64,000 bases of DNA, from NCBI GenBank assembly GCA_943914475.1, contig CALUCE010000001.1:124001-188000 (forward strand), given 5' to 3'. How positions within the stretch are numbered: the stretch's first letter is position 1; every line of letters starts with the position of its first letter. Shown piece after piece: positions 9,194 to 17,891 of this stretch. A program made the translations under genes and the position numbers. Under the pieces are notes generated by a model, which was not told where the DNA came from, ran no database searches, and saw nothing but the letters and a program-made list of their open reading frames with translations. The DNA comes from an uncultured Anaerococcus sp. (GTDB lineage Bacteria > Bacillota > Clostridia > Tissierellales > Peptoniphilaceae).

Positions 9194-10135
9194 ATGACAC
9201 ATGAAAATACCGTAAAACTTAGCCACATAGTAGAAGCTTGTGAGCTTGAGATTGTAAATAAGTCGTCAGATTTTGAGCAAATTGAACTAACAAGCCCTGA
9301 TATCAACAGGCCAGGCCTACAGCTTGCGGGTTATTTGGAAGAATTTCCTTACAAGAGACTACAAATCATAGGCTCTGTAGAATACACCTACCTAACAAGT
9401 CTTGATAATAGGATGCAGTATGAAAGATTTAGGGGGATTTTATCTTACAAAATCCCTGCAATTATCTTTTCCTATGGAGTTGAACTGCCAAAGGATATTA
9501 TAGATCTTGCCAACTATTATGATACAACCTTACTAAGAAGTGAGAAGGCTACTACCAAGCTAACTTCCATAATTTCCCAAGAATTAGAATATGCCTTTGC
9601 AGAAAAAACCAATGTTCATGGAGAACTTTTGGAAGTATTTGGTGTGGGAGTCTTGATAGTTGGAGAATCATCAGTTGGTAAAAGTGAGACTGCCCTTGAC
9701 CTAGTAAATAGGGGACATAGGCTTATAGCTGATGATGTTGTAGATATAATGGCCTATGACAATAGGCTAAACGGAAGAAGTCCTGAAAATATAAGGCATT
9801 ATACAGAAATAAGGGGTCTTGGAATAATAGATGTTAGAAGACTATACGGTACAGGTGCTGTAAAGGTTGATACTGACATAGATATGGTAATAGAACTTGA
9901 ACATTGGAGAGAGGACTTTGAATACGATAGGCTTGGCCTTGATGATACCTACACAGAAATTTTGGGTGTAGAAGTGCCAAAGATATTAATTCCTGTTAGG
10001 GCAGGTAGGAATATTGCTCTTATAGTAGAAGTAGCAGCCATGAACCAAAGAGAAAAATCTATGGGTTATAATGCAGCCAAGGTTATGACAGATAATCTCT
10101 TTAAATCACTAAATCCAGAGGAAAATAATCAATAG
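9194..10135 (+). CDS. hprK: HPr kinase/phosphorylase
   Basis: Bifunctional enzyme that phosphorylates or dephosphorylates Ser46 of the PTS protein HPr, the sensor step of carbon catabolite control in Firmicutes. The 313-residue product has a MurF-like N-terminal domain (about 1-130), the P-loop GESSVGKS (about 153-160), and the family signature EIRGLGIIDVRRLYG. It ends a three-gene run with the peptidase and uvrC. No ptsH is in the window. The presence of hprK argues for PTS-dependent catabolite regulation in this organism. Confidence 0.96.
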   Translation: MTHENTVKLSHIVEACELEIVNKSSDFEQIELTSPDINRPGLQLAGYLEEFPYKRLQIIGSVEYTYLTSLDNRMQYERFRGILSYKIPAIIFSYGVELPKDIIDLANYYDTTLLRSEKATTKLTSIISQELEYAFAEKTNVHGELLEVFGVGVLIVGESSVGKSETALDLVNRGHRLIADDVVDIMAYDNRLNGRSPENIRHYTEIRGLGIIDVRRLYGTGAVKVDTDIDMVIELEHWREDFEYDRLGLDDTYTEILGVEVPKILIPVRAGRNIALIVEVAAMNQREKSMGYNAAKVMTDNLFKSLNPEENNQ

Positions 10136-10147
10136 TAAAATAGTAGG

Positions 10148-10210
10148 GTATAGAGAATAAAGTATTTTTTTATAAGTAAACTTGACTAAAATAACAAACT
10201 TCTCTATACT
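10148..10210 (+). promoter_or_regulatory. nifJ promoter bracketed by a perfect 10-bp inverted repeat
   Basis: TTGACT (10182-10187), a 17-nt spacer and TATACT (10205-10210) form a near-consensus promoter. GTATAGAGAA (10148-10157) and its exact reverse complement TTCTCTATAC (10200-10209) lie on either side; the right arm covers most of the -10. The arrangement suggests an operator pair for a dimeric regulator. The regulator is not identified. Confidence 0.75.
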
Positions 10211-10260
10211 GAAAATAGTGTTAACGATAATTGATTCATATAATTTTATAGGAGGTCTAT

Positions 10261-13200
10261 ATGACAATCAAAAGAGCTATGAAGACTATGGACGGTAACA
10301 CTGCAGCAGCTCACGTATCATATGCGTTTACAGATGTTGCAACAATTTACCCTATAACACCTTCATCACCAATGCCTGAATCAGTAGACGTTTGGGCAGC
10401 AAATGGAAGAAAGAACTTATTCGGAAGACCAGTTCAAGTTAAAGAACTTCAATCTGAAGCCGGTGCAGCTGGAGCAGTTCACGGATCACTTACAGCAGGA
10501 GCATTAACCACTACATATACAGCAAGTCAAGGATTATTGTTAATGATTCCTAACATGTACAAGATCGCTGGAGAAAGATTACCAGGAGTATTCCACGTTT
10601 CAGCAAGAACACTTGCTACACACGCTTTATCAATATATGGTGACCATTCAGACGTTATGGCTGCAAGACAAACAGGATTTGCTCTTCTAGCTACAAACTC
10701 TGTACAAGAAGTAATGGACCTTGCACCAGTAGCTCACTTAGCAGCTATCAAAGGTAGAGTACCATTCCTACACTTCTTCGACGGATTTAGAACAAGTCAC
10801 GAAATCCAAAAAATCGAAGTTTGGGATTATGACACACTAGCACCATTACTAGATGAAGAAGCAGTAGAAGAATTTAAAGCTAGCGCTTTAAACCCAGAAA
10901 AACCAAAAACAGTTGGTACTGCAGAAAAGAACATCTTCTTCCAAAGAATGGAAGCAGCAAACAATGCTTATACAGATATAGTTGGTGTTGTTGAAGATTA
11001 CATGCACCAAATCAACGAACTTATTGGAACAAACTACGACCTATTCAACTACTACGGTGCAGATGACGCTGATAGAATAATCGTAGCAATGGGTTCAGTA
11101 TGTCAAGCAGCTAGAGAAACAATAGATGTTTTACTAGAAAGAGGAGAAAAAGTAGGACTTGTTGAAGTTCACCTTTACAGACCATTCTCAGAAGAACACC
11201 TATTAAAAGTTATTCCAAAATCAGTTAAGAAAATAGCTGTTTTAGATAGAACAAAAGAAAAAGGTTCAATAGGAGAACCATTACTATTAGACGTTAAGGC
11301 TGCCTTCTTCGACCAAGAAGAAAGACCTTTAATCATCGGTGGTAGATACGGACTTTCATCAAAAGATACAGTTCCAGCTGACATTGAAGCAGCATTCAAG
11401 AACCTTGCTCAAGATGAACCAAAAGAAGACTTCACCCTATCAATCACAGATGACGTTACTCACAAGTCATTAGATAGAACTGACCTTAAGATCAGACAAG
11501 AAGGAACAACAAGATGTAAATTCTGGGGATTCGGATCTGACGGAACCGTTGGAGCTAACAAACAAGCTATCAAGATCATCGGTGATAACACAGATATGTA
11601 TGCCCAAGGTTACTTCGACTATGACTCTAAAAAATCAGGTGGTTTGACAGTATCTCACTTAAGATTTGGTAAAGACCCAATCAGATCAACCTACCTATTA
11701 GACGAAGCTGACTTTATGTCATGTTCAAAACCAGCTTACGTTCACCAATATGACCTATTAAAAGGACTTAAAGATGGTGGTACCTTCTTATTAAACTGCC
11801 AATGGTCAGAAGATGAATTAGATTCACACTTACCAGCAAACATGAAGAGATACATGTATGAACACAAAATCAACTTCTACACAATCGATGCTTCTGATAT
11901 AGCAGTAGAAATTGGACTTGGTTCAAGAACAAACATGATCATGCAATCAGCATTCTTCAACCTTGCTAAGGTAATTCCACAAGAAGAAGCTATCAAACAC
12001 CTAAAAGACTCTATAGTTAAAGCTTACGGTCACAAGGGTGACGATATCGTAAACATGAACTACAAAGCTGTAGACATGGGTAAAGATGCAGTTAAGAAGA
12101 TAGAAATTCCAGAAAGCTGGAAAGATGCTGTTGATGAAAAGAAAGAGGTTAAAGAACTTCCAGAATTCATCAAAAACATCGTTAAACCAATGCTTGAACA
12201 AAAAGAAGACGATCTTCCAGTATCAGCCTTTGTTGGTAGAGAAGATGGAGCATTCGAACCAGGAACAACTCAATATGAAAAAAGAGGTATTGCTCTTACA
12301 GTTCCAGAATGGCAAATAGACAACTGTATCCAATGTAACCAATGTTCTTACGTTTGTCCTCACGCTGTAATTAGACCATTCTTAGTAACAGAAGAAGAAA
12401 AAGCTAATGCACCAGAAGGATTTGAAACAAAGAAAGCTATCGGTAAAGGCATGGATGGATATGAATTTAGAATTCAAGTATCTCCACTTGACTGTACCGG
12501 ATGTGGAAACTGTGCAGACGTATGTCCAGCTCCTACAAAAGCTTTACTAATGAAACCTTTCGAAGAACAAGTAGAATTAGAAAAAGATCACTGGGAATAT
12601 GCTCATAACACAGTTGGATACAAAGAAGATGTTATGGACGAAGGAACCCTTAAGGGATCTCAATTCAAACAACCATTACTTGAGTTCTCAGGCGCTTGTG
12701 CAGGATGTGGAGAAACTCCATATGCTAAACTAGTTACTCAATTATTCGGTGACAGAATGTACATTGCTAACGCTACAGGATGTTCATCAATTTGGGGAGC
12801 AAGTGCACCAGCTATGTCATACACAACTAACTCTTGTGGACAAGGACCAGCTTGGGGTAACTCACTATTTGAAGACGCTGCAGAATACGGCTATGGTATG
12901 AAACTAGCTAACGAATCTAACAGACTTCAACTAGAAACATACATGAACCAATTCATCGAACTTAACGCAGATACAGAATTAAACGGTGCATTCGAAGAAT
13001 GGATCGAAGGAAAAGATGATGTTAAAGCTTCTAAAGAAGCAGCAGCTAAGATCCTTAATATGAAAGATAAGAAAGTTGATGACGAAGAAGCATCTAACTT
13101 ACTAGGAAAAATCTTCAACTTAGAAGATTTCCTAATCAAAAAATCTGTATGGATCTTCGGTGGTGACGGTTGGTCATATGATATCGGATTCGGTGGACTT

Positions 13201-13788
13201 GACCACGTTCTAGCATCAGGCGAAAACATCAACGTACTTGTATTCGATACAGAAGTTTACTCAAACACAGGTGGACAATCATCTAAGGCTACACCATTAT
13301 CAGCAGTAGCACAATTCGCAGCAGCTGGTAAAAAGGTTAGAAAGAAAGACCTTGGTCTAATGATGACATCTTATGGTTATGTATACGTAGCACAAGTAGC
13401 TATGGGTGCAAACCAAAACCAAACTCTAAAAGCTATCAAAGAAGCTGAAGCTTACGATGGACCATCCCTAATCATCGCTTACGCTCCATGTATCAACCAT
13501 GGTATTAGAATTGGTATGGGTAAATCACAATTTAGAGAAAAACAAGCTGTTGAAGCTGGTTACTGGCACTTATGGAGATTCGACCCAAGACTTGCTGACG
13601 AAGGTAAGAATCCATTCCAATTAGACTCCAGAGAACCAAAAGAATCATTCCAAGAATTCCTACAAGGCGAAGTAAGATACTCTTCACTAAAGAGATCCTT
13701 CCCAGAAACAGCAGATGCTCTATATGCTGAAGCAGAAAAAGCTGCTAAAGAAAGATACGAAACATATAAGAGATTAGCTGGAAAATAA
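10261..13788 (+). CDS. nifJ: Pyruvate:ferredoxin (flavodoxin) oxidoreductase
   Basis: Converts pyruvate plus CoA to acetyl-CoA and CO2, reducing ferredoxin; the key fermentative step linking glycolysis to energy and H2 metabolism. The 1175-residue single-chain form holds all domains: N-terminal TPP/pyrimidine domain with AAHVSYAFTDVATIYPITP, the CoA-related middle region, two ferredoxin-type clusters (CIQCNQCSYVCPH and CTGCGNCADVCPAP), a further cluster Cys in CAGCGE, and the TPP-binding GDGWSYDIGFGG with NTGGQSSKATP. GGAGG precedes the ATG. Codon choice is notably biased (AGA, GGA, CTT/CTA), consistent with very high expression. Monocistronic, with its own promoter and terminator. Confidence 0.98.
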   Translation: MTIKRAMKTMDGNTAAAHVSYAFTDVATIYPITPSSPMPESVDVWAANGRKNLFGRPVQVKELQSEAGAAGAVHGSLTAGALTTTYTASQGLLLMIPNMYKIAGERLPGVFHVSARTLATHALSIYGDHSDVMAARQTGFALLATNSVQEVMDLAPVAHLAAIKGRVPFLHFFDGFRTSHEIQKIEVWDYDTLAPLLDEEAVEEFKASALNPEKPKTVGTAEKNIFFQRMEAANNAYTDIVGVVEDYMHQINELIGTNYDLFNYYGADDADRIIVAMGSVCQAARETIDVLLERGEKVGLVEVHLYRPFSEEHLLKVIPKSVKKIAVLDRTKEKGSIGEPLLLDVKAAFFDQEERPLIIGGRYGLSSKDTVPADIEAAFKNLAQDEPKEDFTLSITDDVTHKSLDRTDLKIRQEGTTRCKFWGFGSDGTVGANKQAIKIIGDNTDMYAQGYFDYDSKKSGGLTVSHLRFGKDPIRSTYLLDEADFMSCSKPAYVHQYDLLKGLKDGGTFLLNCQWSEDELDSHLPANMKRYMYEHKINFYTIDASDIAVEIGLGSRTNMIMQSAFFNLAKVIPQEEAIKHLKDSIVKAYGHKGDDIVNMNYKAVDMGKDAVKKIEIPESWKDAVDEKKEVKELPEFIKNIVKPMLEQKEDDLPVSAFVGREDGAFEPGTTQYEKRGIALTVPEWQIDNCIQCNQCSYVCPHAVIRPFLVTEEEKANAPEGFETKKAIGKGMDGYEFRIQVSPLDCTGCGNCADVCPAPTKALLMKPFEEQVELEKDHWEYAHNTVGYKEDVMDEGTLKGSQFKQPLLEFSGACAGCGETPYAKLVTQLFGDRMYIANATGCSSIWGASAPAMSYTTNSCGQGPAWGNSLFEDAAEYGYGMKLANESNRLQLETYMNQFIELNADTELNGAFEEWIEGKDDVKASKEAAAKILNMKDKKVDDEEASNLLGKIFNLEDFLIKKSVWIFGGDGWSYDIGFGGLDHVLASGENINVLVFDTEVYSNTGGQSSKATPLSAVAQFAAAGKKVRKKDLGLMMTSYGYVYVAQVAMGANQNQTLKAIKEAEAYDGPSLIIAYAPCINHGIRIGMGKSQFREKQAVEAGYWHLWRFDPRLADEGKNPFQLDSREPKESFQEFLQGEVRYSSLKRSFPETADALYAEAEKAAKERYETYKRLAGK

Positions 13789-13809
13789 ATTCTTGTAAAT
13801 AAAAAATCA

Positions 13810-13847
13810 AAAGATATGGTAGATTAATTTCTGCCATATCTTTTTTT
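13810..13847 (+). terminator. Terminator after nifJ
   Basis: AAAGATATGGTAGA (13810-13823) pairs with TCTGCCATATCTTT (13830-13843) with one G-T pair and a 6-nt loop, followed by a run of T. A very stable intrinsic terminator. Confidence 0.93.
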
Positions 13848-13892
13848 ATGTTAATTTCTTCCTATCCTCCAAACTTTCTTCTCTAATTTTTC

Positions 13893-13931
13893 TTGACATC
13901 TCATAAGTGTTATAGTACTATATATACAGTA
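13893..13931 (+). promoter_or_regulatory. Promoter and probable operator of the GntR-ABC operon
   Basis: TTGACA (13893-13898) and TACTAT (13916-13921) are 17 nt apart. The -10 is the left half of an inverted repeat TACT-N8-AGTA (13916-13931). YtrA-type GntR repressors commonly bind such TACT/AGTA-containing palindromes at their own promoters, so autoregulation by the adjacent gene is likely but inferred. Confidence 0.7.
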
Positions 13932-13959
13932 GATACAATATTAACACGTGGAGCTTTAT

Positions 13960-14340
13960 ATGAATATACAAATTGATAATTCGAGTAAGGACCCAATTTA
14001 TTTGCAGATAAAAAATCAAATCAAGGCTCAGATTATTGGCGAAGACTTGAAAGTAGGCCAGCAATTACCCTCTATTAGGTTTATGGCCAAAGAATTAAGA
14101 GTTTCCATGATAACTGTTAAAAGAGCCTTTGATGAATTGGAATTGGATGGATTTATTAATTCTGTCCAAGGTAAGGGATCCTTTGTTGCTCCTCAAAATA
14201 AGGAGCTTATTAAAGAAGAATATTTAAAACAAATAGAAACAAAATTTCAAGAGTCCTTACAATTGGCAAGAACTGTAGGTATCAATGACGAAGAACTTTT
14301 AGAAATGCTAAAAAATTATATGGAGGATAGCTATGACTGA
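13960..14340 (+). CDS. GntR-family transcriptional regulator (YtrA type)
   Basis: Short 126-residue GntR protein: N-terminal winged helix (DPIYLQIKNQIKAQI, then GQQLPSIRFMAKELRVSMITVKRAFDEL) with a brief helical tail and no large effector domain, as in the YtrA subfamily. The ATG at 13960 is preferred because the GTG at 13948 forms part of the ribosome site GTGGAG. The downstream ABC ATPase overlaps its end by 8 nt. YtrA-type regulators usually repress an adjoining ABC transporter and respond to cell-envelope-active compounds; the inducer here is unknown. Confidence 0.9.
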   Translation: MNIQIDNSSKDPIYLQIKNQIKAQIIGEDLKVGQQLPSIRFMAKELRVSMITVKRAFDELELDGFINSVQGKGSFVAPQNKELIKEEYLKQIETKFQESLQLARTVGINDEELLEMLKNYMEDSYD

Positions 14341-15181
14341 AGCGATTAGAATTAGAAATCTTGAGAAATCCTTTGATGATTTTACCCTAGGTCCTATAGA
14401 TTTGGATATACCCAAGGGTACTATAGTGGGCTATATAGGTCAAAATGGAGCTGGAAAGTCTACTACTATTAAATTAATCCTAGGTCTTTTAAATAAGGAC
14501 ATGGGAGAGATAGAAGTTCTGGGAGTAAATAATACCAAGGATGTAGAAATAAAGGATAGGATTGGAGTTGTCTTTGATGATCTTCTTTTCCCTGAAGAGA
14601 TGACTTTGGTAGATGTAGAGAAGTTTTGCTCAGGAGTTTATTCTAAATGGGATAGAAAATCTTTTGCTTCCTATGAGGAGAGATTTTCTCTTAAAGATAA
14701 GCAAAAAATAAAGTCTTATTCTAGAGGTATGAAAATGAAACTATCCATGGCTGTAGCCCTATCTCATAAGGCAGAGCTTTTGATCTTAGATGAGCCTACA
14801 AGTGGACTTGATCCTGTTGTAAGGGAAGAAATTTTAGATCTTCTCTTGGATTTTATGCAAGATGAAAATCATACTATACTTATATCATCACATATTTTAT
14901 CGGATCTTGAAAAAATTGCAGATTATATAGCTTTTATTCATGAAGGGAGAATTCTCTTTGTTGAAGCAAAGGATATTTTGGAAGAAGACTATGGTATTTG
15001 TTCCTTATCCTCTGAAGAAGCTAGTAATCTTGACCCTGAAGCTATTGTCGGTCGTAGGATGTATGCCTTTGGAGAAGAACTTTTGGTAAAAAGAAATATG
15101 GTTCCAAAAGATATTAACCTACAAAAACCATCCATAGAAGACATAATGATTTATTATGTGAAAGGAGTAGATAAAAAATGA
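14333..15181 (+). CDS. ABC transporter ATP-binding protein (ABC-2 exporter)
   Basis: Cytoplasmic ATPase of an ABC-2 type exporter. The 282-residue product has Walker A GQNGAGKST (about 36-44), signature YSRGMKMKLSMA, Walker B LLILDEPTSGLDP and the switch histidine in SSHILSDLEKIADY. The signature begins with SRG rather than the usual SGG, as is common in this antibiotic-resistance-like subgroup. It overlaps the GntR gene by 8 nt and the permease by 4 nt. The exported substrate is unknown; peptide or envelope stress functions are typical of such GntR-linked pairs. Confidence 0.93.
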   Translation: MTEAIRIRNLEKSFDDFTLGPIDLDIPKGTIVGYIGQNGAGKSTTIKLILGLLNKDMGEIEVLGVNNTKDVEIKDRIGVVFDDLLFPEEMTLVDVEKFCSGVYSKWDRKSFASYEERFSLKDKQKIKSYSRGMKMKLSMAVALSHKAELLILDEPTSGLDPVVREEILDLLLDFMQDENHTILISSHILSDLEKIADYIAFIHEGRILFVEAKDILEEDYGICSLSSEEASNLDPEAIVGRRMYAFGEELLVKRNMVPKDINLQKPSIEDIMIYYVKGVDKK

Positions 15182-15804
15182 AAGCCTTGATAAAAAAAGA
15201 TATAGCATCTACAAGGAGAAGCTTAATTTTTACACTTATCTTTTCTTTAGCTTTTGGAGCTTATGGAATCTATAATGATGTAGATGTAATTTTAATCATA
15301 CCTGCCTTGGCAATAATGATACCTATAATTTTAAGCTCTATGACTTTTGGCTATGACAACAAATCTAACTTCGAACAATTCGCATTTTCAATGCCTATAG
15401 GAAAAAAAGACTATGTTCTAAGTAAGTTATTCTTTGCTTTTACATTTTCTTTGCTTGGTGCTATAAGTATATTTCTTATACTAGAATTTAAAGGAGAGCT
15501 AGCCTTAAAGGAAATATTAACCATAGCCATCCTATCATTTATAATAACCTTCTTATTTTCTGCTATCCAACTTCCTTTCATTTTAAAGTATGGAGAGGAA
15601 AAGGGAAGGCTTATAATGATAATTAGTTATGCTATAATTTTTATAGCAATAAACTACTTAAAAGAATATATTGATAATATACTGGAAGTTTTTTCCAAAT
15701 ATTCTTCAACTTCTATTGGTCTGGGTCTGGGGCTAGTTGGACTTATCCTAATATTTATTTTTATAGGATTAGCAATTAAAATTATGAGCAAAAAAGAATT
15801 TTAA
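15178..15804 (+). CDS. ABC-2 transporter permease
   Basis: Integral membrane partner of the preceding ATPase. The 208-residue product has about six hydrophobic segments, starting at about residues 18-32 and 37-55 and ending with GLGLGLVGLILIFIFIGLAI. The conserved cytosolic pattern FEQFAFSMPIGKKDYVLSK resembles the ABC2_membrane_5-type family. ATG overlaps the ATPase stop, so the two are translated in a coupled way. A hairpin terminator follows. Confidence 0.88.
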   Translation: MKALIKKDIASTRRSLIFTLIFSLAFGAYGIYNDVDVILIIPALAIMIPIILSSMTFGYDNKSNFEQFAFSMPIGKKDYVLSKLFFAFTFSLLGAISIFLILEFKGELALKEILTIAILSFIITFLFSAIQLPFILKYGEEKGRLIMIISYAIIFIAINYLKEYIDNILEVFSKYSSTSIGLGLGLVGLILIFIFIGLAIKIMSKKEF

Positions 15805-15824
15805 AGAAAATAATAAAGATACAA

Positions 15825-15857
15825 AGAGAATTTTCAAGAGATAGAAAATTCTCTTTT
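15825..15857 (+). terminator. Terminator after the GntR-ABC operon
   Basis: AGAGAATTTTC (15825-15835) pairs exactly with GAAAATTCTCT (15844-15854), loop of 8 nt, followed by TTT. Ends the exporter operon. Confidence 0.85.
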
Positions 15858-15913
15858 AATATGCCTATTTTCACCTCTAAAAGTCTCTTAAATTATGAAT
15901 TATAGGCTAAAAA

Positions 15914-15922
15914 TGGTATAAT
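15914..15922 (+). promoter_or_regulatory. Extended -10 promoter for asp23-fakA operon
   Basis: TGGTATAAT at 15914-15922, identical to the elements before the M24 peptidase and efp genes. It lies 38 nt before the asp23 start. No convincing -35. Confidence 0.7.
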
Positions 15923-15960
15923 TTTTTATATATGTAGAATTTAAGAAAATGGAGGAGTAT

Positions 15961-16314
15961 ATGTCAATTAAGTATGTAAACAATTACGGAAAAGTAACCA
16001 TAGATGATTCTGTAATTGCAAATATTGCATGTGCATCTGTTATGTCTAGCTACGGAGTGGTTGGACTTGCTAGTAGAAGTACAAAAGACGGAATATATAA
16101 ATTATTAGGAATACACAACATGGACAGGGGCGTCCAAATTGAAAGAAATATCGATGGAAGCGTAAATGTTAACATTTCATTAATTTTAGAATATGGCGTA
16201 AGAATAGCTGTAGTATGCGAAAATATTATTGATAATGTTAAATACAATATAGAAAAGTCACTTAACATTGGAGTATCCGAAGTTAATATTGTGGTTCAAG
16301 GAATTAGAAAATAG
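15961..16314 (+). CDS. Asp23/Gls24 family envelope stress response protein (YloU-like)
   Basis: Small alkaline-shock-type protein of 117 residues, with the family core VTIDDSVIANIACASVMSSYGVVGL and a C-terminal VNIVVQGIRK strand. The ATG at 15961 is used because GGAGGAG stands directly before it; an in-frame ATG at 15949 would be upstream of that site. Located 7 nt before the DAK2-domain gene, an arrangement (yloU-yloV) found across Firmicutes. A second Asp23 paralogue occurs at 25378. The function in this position is not settled; a link to fatty-acid kinase or the envelope is inferred. Confidence 0.92.
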   Translation: MSIKYVNNYGKVTIDDSVIANIACASVMSSYGVVGLASRSTKDGIYKLLGIHNMDRGVQIERNIDGSVNVNISLILEYGVRIAVVCENIIDNVKYNIEKSLNIGVSEVNIVVQGIRK

Positions 16315-16321
16315 GTGAAAG

Positions 16322-17884
16322 ATGAGAGTAATTGATGCTAATGAACTTGTTTTTATGATAAACAAGGCATATGAATTGTTGAATGAAAATAGGGATCATG
16401 TTGATAAGCTAAATGTCTTCCCAGTACCAGATGGGGATACGGGTACCAACATGACCATGACTATGAAGTCGGGTGTGGAAAAAGTAAATTCTTCTGACAA
16501 GACTTCCATAGAAGCCATAACTAAGGCCCTAAGCCAAGGAACCTTGATGGGAGCAAGGGGTAACTCTGGAGTTATTCTTTCCCAACTTTGTAGGGGAATG
16601 GCAAAGGCCCTAAAGGGTAAGGAAGTTATAGGCAAGGAAGAAATTAGGGACATATGTGTACAAGCCAAAAAGACTTCTTATAAGGCTGTTATGAAGCCTA
16701 CAGAAGGAACTATACTTACTGTTTGTAGAATGATGGCAGAAAAGGCAGAAGAAGCCTTTGACCAAAATCTTGATATAGAAGAATACCTATACCTTATAGT
16801 AGGTGAAGGACAAAAGGCTCTTTTAAACACACCAAACCAGCTCCCAGTACTTAAAGAAGCAGGAGTAGTAGACTCTGGTGGTCAAGGCTTAATGTATCTT
16901 GTAGAAGGTGCTTTAAGAGCTCTTAATGAAGACTTTAACCTAGAAGAAGATGTAGAAATCCAAAAGGTTGAACCAAAAGACTACAGTATTCACTTTGAAG
17001 TATTAACAGATGAAGAAGGTGCAGAGGAAATCAAAGAAGCTATCAATGAACTCTCTGACCTACCTAACTATGCCTATACTAACGGAATTTTAAAGGCAGA
17101 CTTTGAAATTGATGATATAGATAATATCTCTTCAATATTTGCTGGCAATGCAGGCCTAGTTAAATTTGAAATAAACAATATCAATCCAGAAATGGACAAA
17201 AAAATAAAGCTTGCTTCTCAACCAAAGAAAAAATACGGTTTCGTAGCTGTATCTAGAGGAGAAGGCTATGATAAGGTATTTGAAAGTTTAAATGTTGACC
17301 AAATAATAGCTGGTGGACAAACAATGAATCCATCAACAGAAGACATATTTAAGGCTATAGACCAAGTGAATGCAGATAATATTATTATTTTCCCAAATAA
17401 TAAGAACATCATAATGTCAGCCAAACAAGCATGTGAAGTTTCCGAAAAAAATTGTGCTGTAGTAGAAACTCGTTCTATACCTCAAGCTTTCTCAGCTATA
17501 CTTACCTTTGATGAATCTTACGATTTAGAAGAAAATATAGAAGAAATGAATGAAGTGATAGAAGATCTTGAAGTTTGTGAAGTTACAATTTCTATTAGAG
17601 ATACTTCAATCAACGGAGTAGAGATTAAAAAAGATGACTATATAGGTATAGCAGGCGGAGAAATTGTAGCAAGCAAAAAGACCAAGGAAGAAACTGGCTT
17701 AGAAACCTTGGAAAAATCTGTTGATGAAGATGCATCCTTGATTACTATTTACTACGGGGAAGATGTAGAAGATAAGGAAGCAAAAAAATTCCACAAGCTT
17801 ATATCTAAAAAGTTTAAAGATGTTGATGTTGACTTAATCTATGGCGGCCAACCAGTATATTACTATACAATAACTATAGAATAG
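16322..17884 (+). CDS. fakA: DAK2 domain protein, fatty acid kinase catalytic subunit-like (FakA/YloV)
   Basis: Likely ATP-dependent kinase that phosphorylates FakB-bound fatty acids to acyl phosphates for phospholipid synthesis. The 520-residue product has an N-terminal DhaL/DAK2 domain (about 1-200) with FPVPDGDTGTNM and GARGNSGVILSQ, the nucleotide and Mg site motifs, a middle region, and the C-terminal FakA domain ending with a GGQPVYYYTI tail. No fakB (DegV) gene is seen in the window. It sits between asp23 and recG, as in many Firmicutes. Confidence 0.9.
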   Translation: MRVIDANELVFMINKAYELLNENRDHVDKLNVFPVPDGDTGTNMTMTMKSGVEKVNSSDKTSIEAITKALSQGTLMGARGNSGVILSQLCRGMAKALKGKEVIGKEEIRDICVQAKKTSYKAVMKPTEGTILTVCRMMAEKAEEAFDQNLDIEEYLYLIVGEGQKALLNTPNQLPVLKEAGVVDSGGQGLMYLVEGALRALNEDFNLEEDVEIQKVEPKDYSIHFEVLTDEEGAEEIKEAINELSDLPNYAYTNGILKADFEIDDIDNISSIFAGNAGLVKFEINNINPEMDKKIKLASQPKKKYGFVAVSRGEGYDKVFESLNVDQIIAGGQTMNPSTEDIFKAIDQVNADNIIIFPNNKNIIMSAKQACEVSEKNCAVVETRSIPQAFSAILTFDESYDLEENIEEMNEVIEDLEVCEVTISIRDTSINGVEIKKDDYIGIAGGEIVASKKTKEETGLETLEKSVDEDASLITIYYGEDVEDKEAKKFHKLISKKFKDVDVDLIYGGQPVYYYTITIE

Positions 17885-17891
17885 GAAATAT

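Noticed and set aside
10211..10245. Rex operator before nifJ (TGTTAACGATAATTGA)
   Set aside because: Only the left half resembles the Rex consensus; the right half does not.
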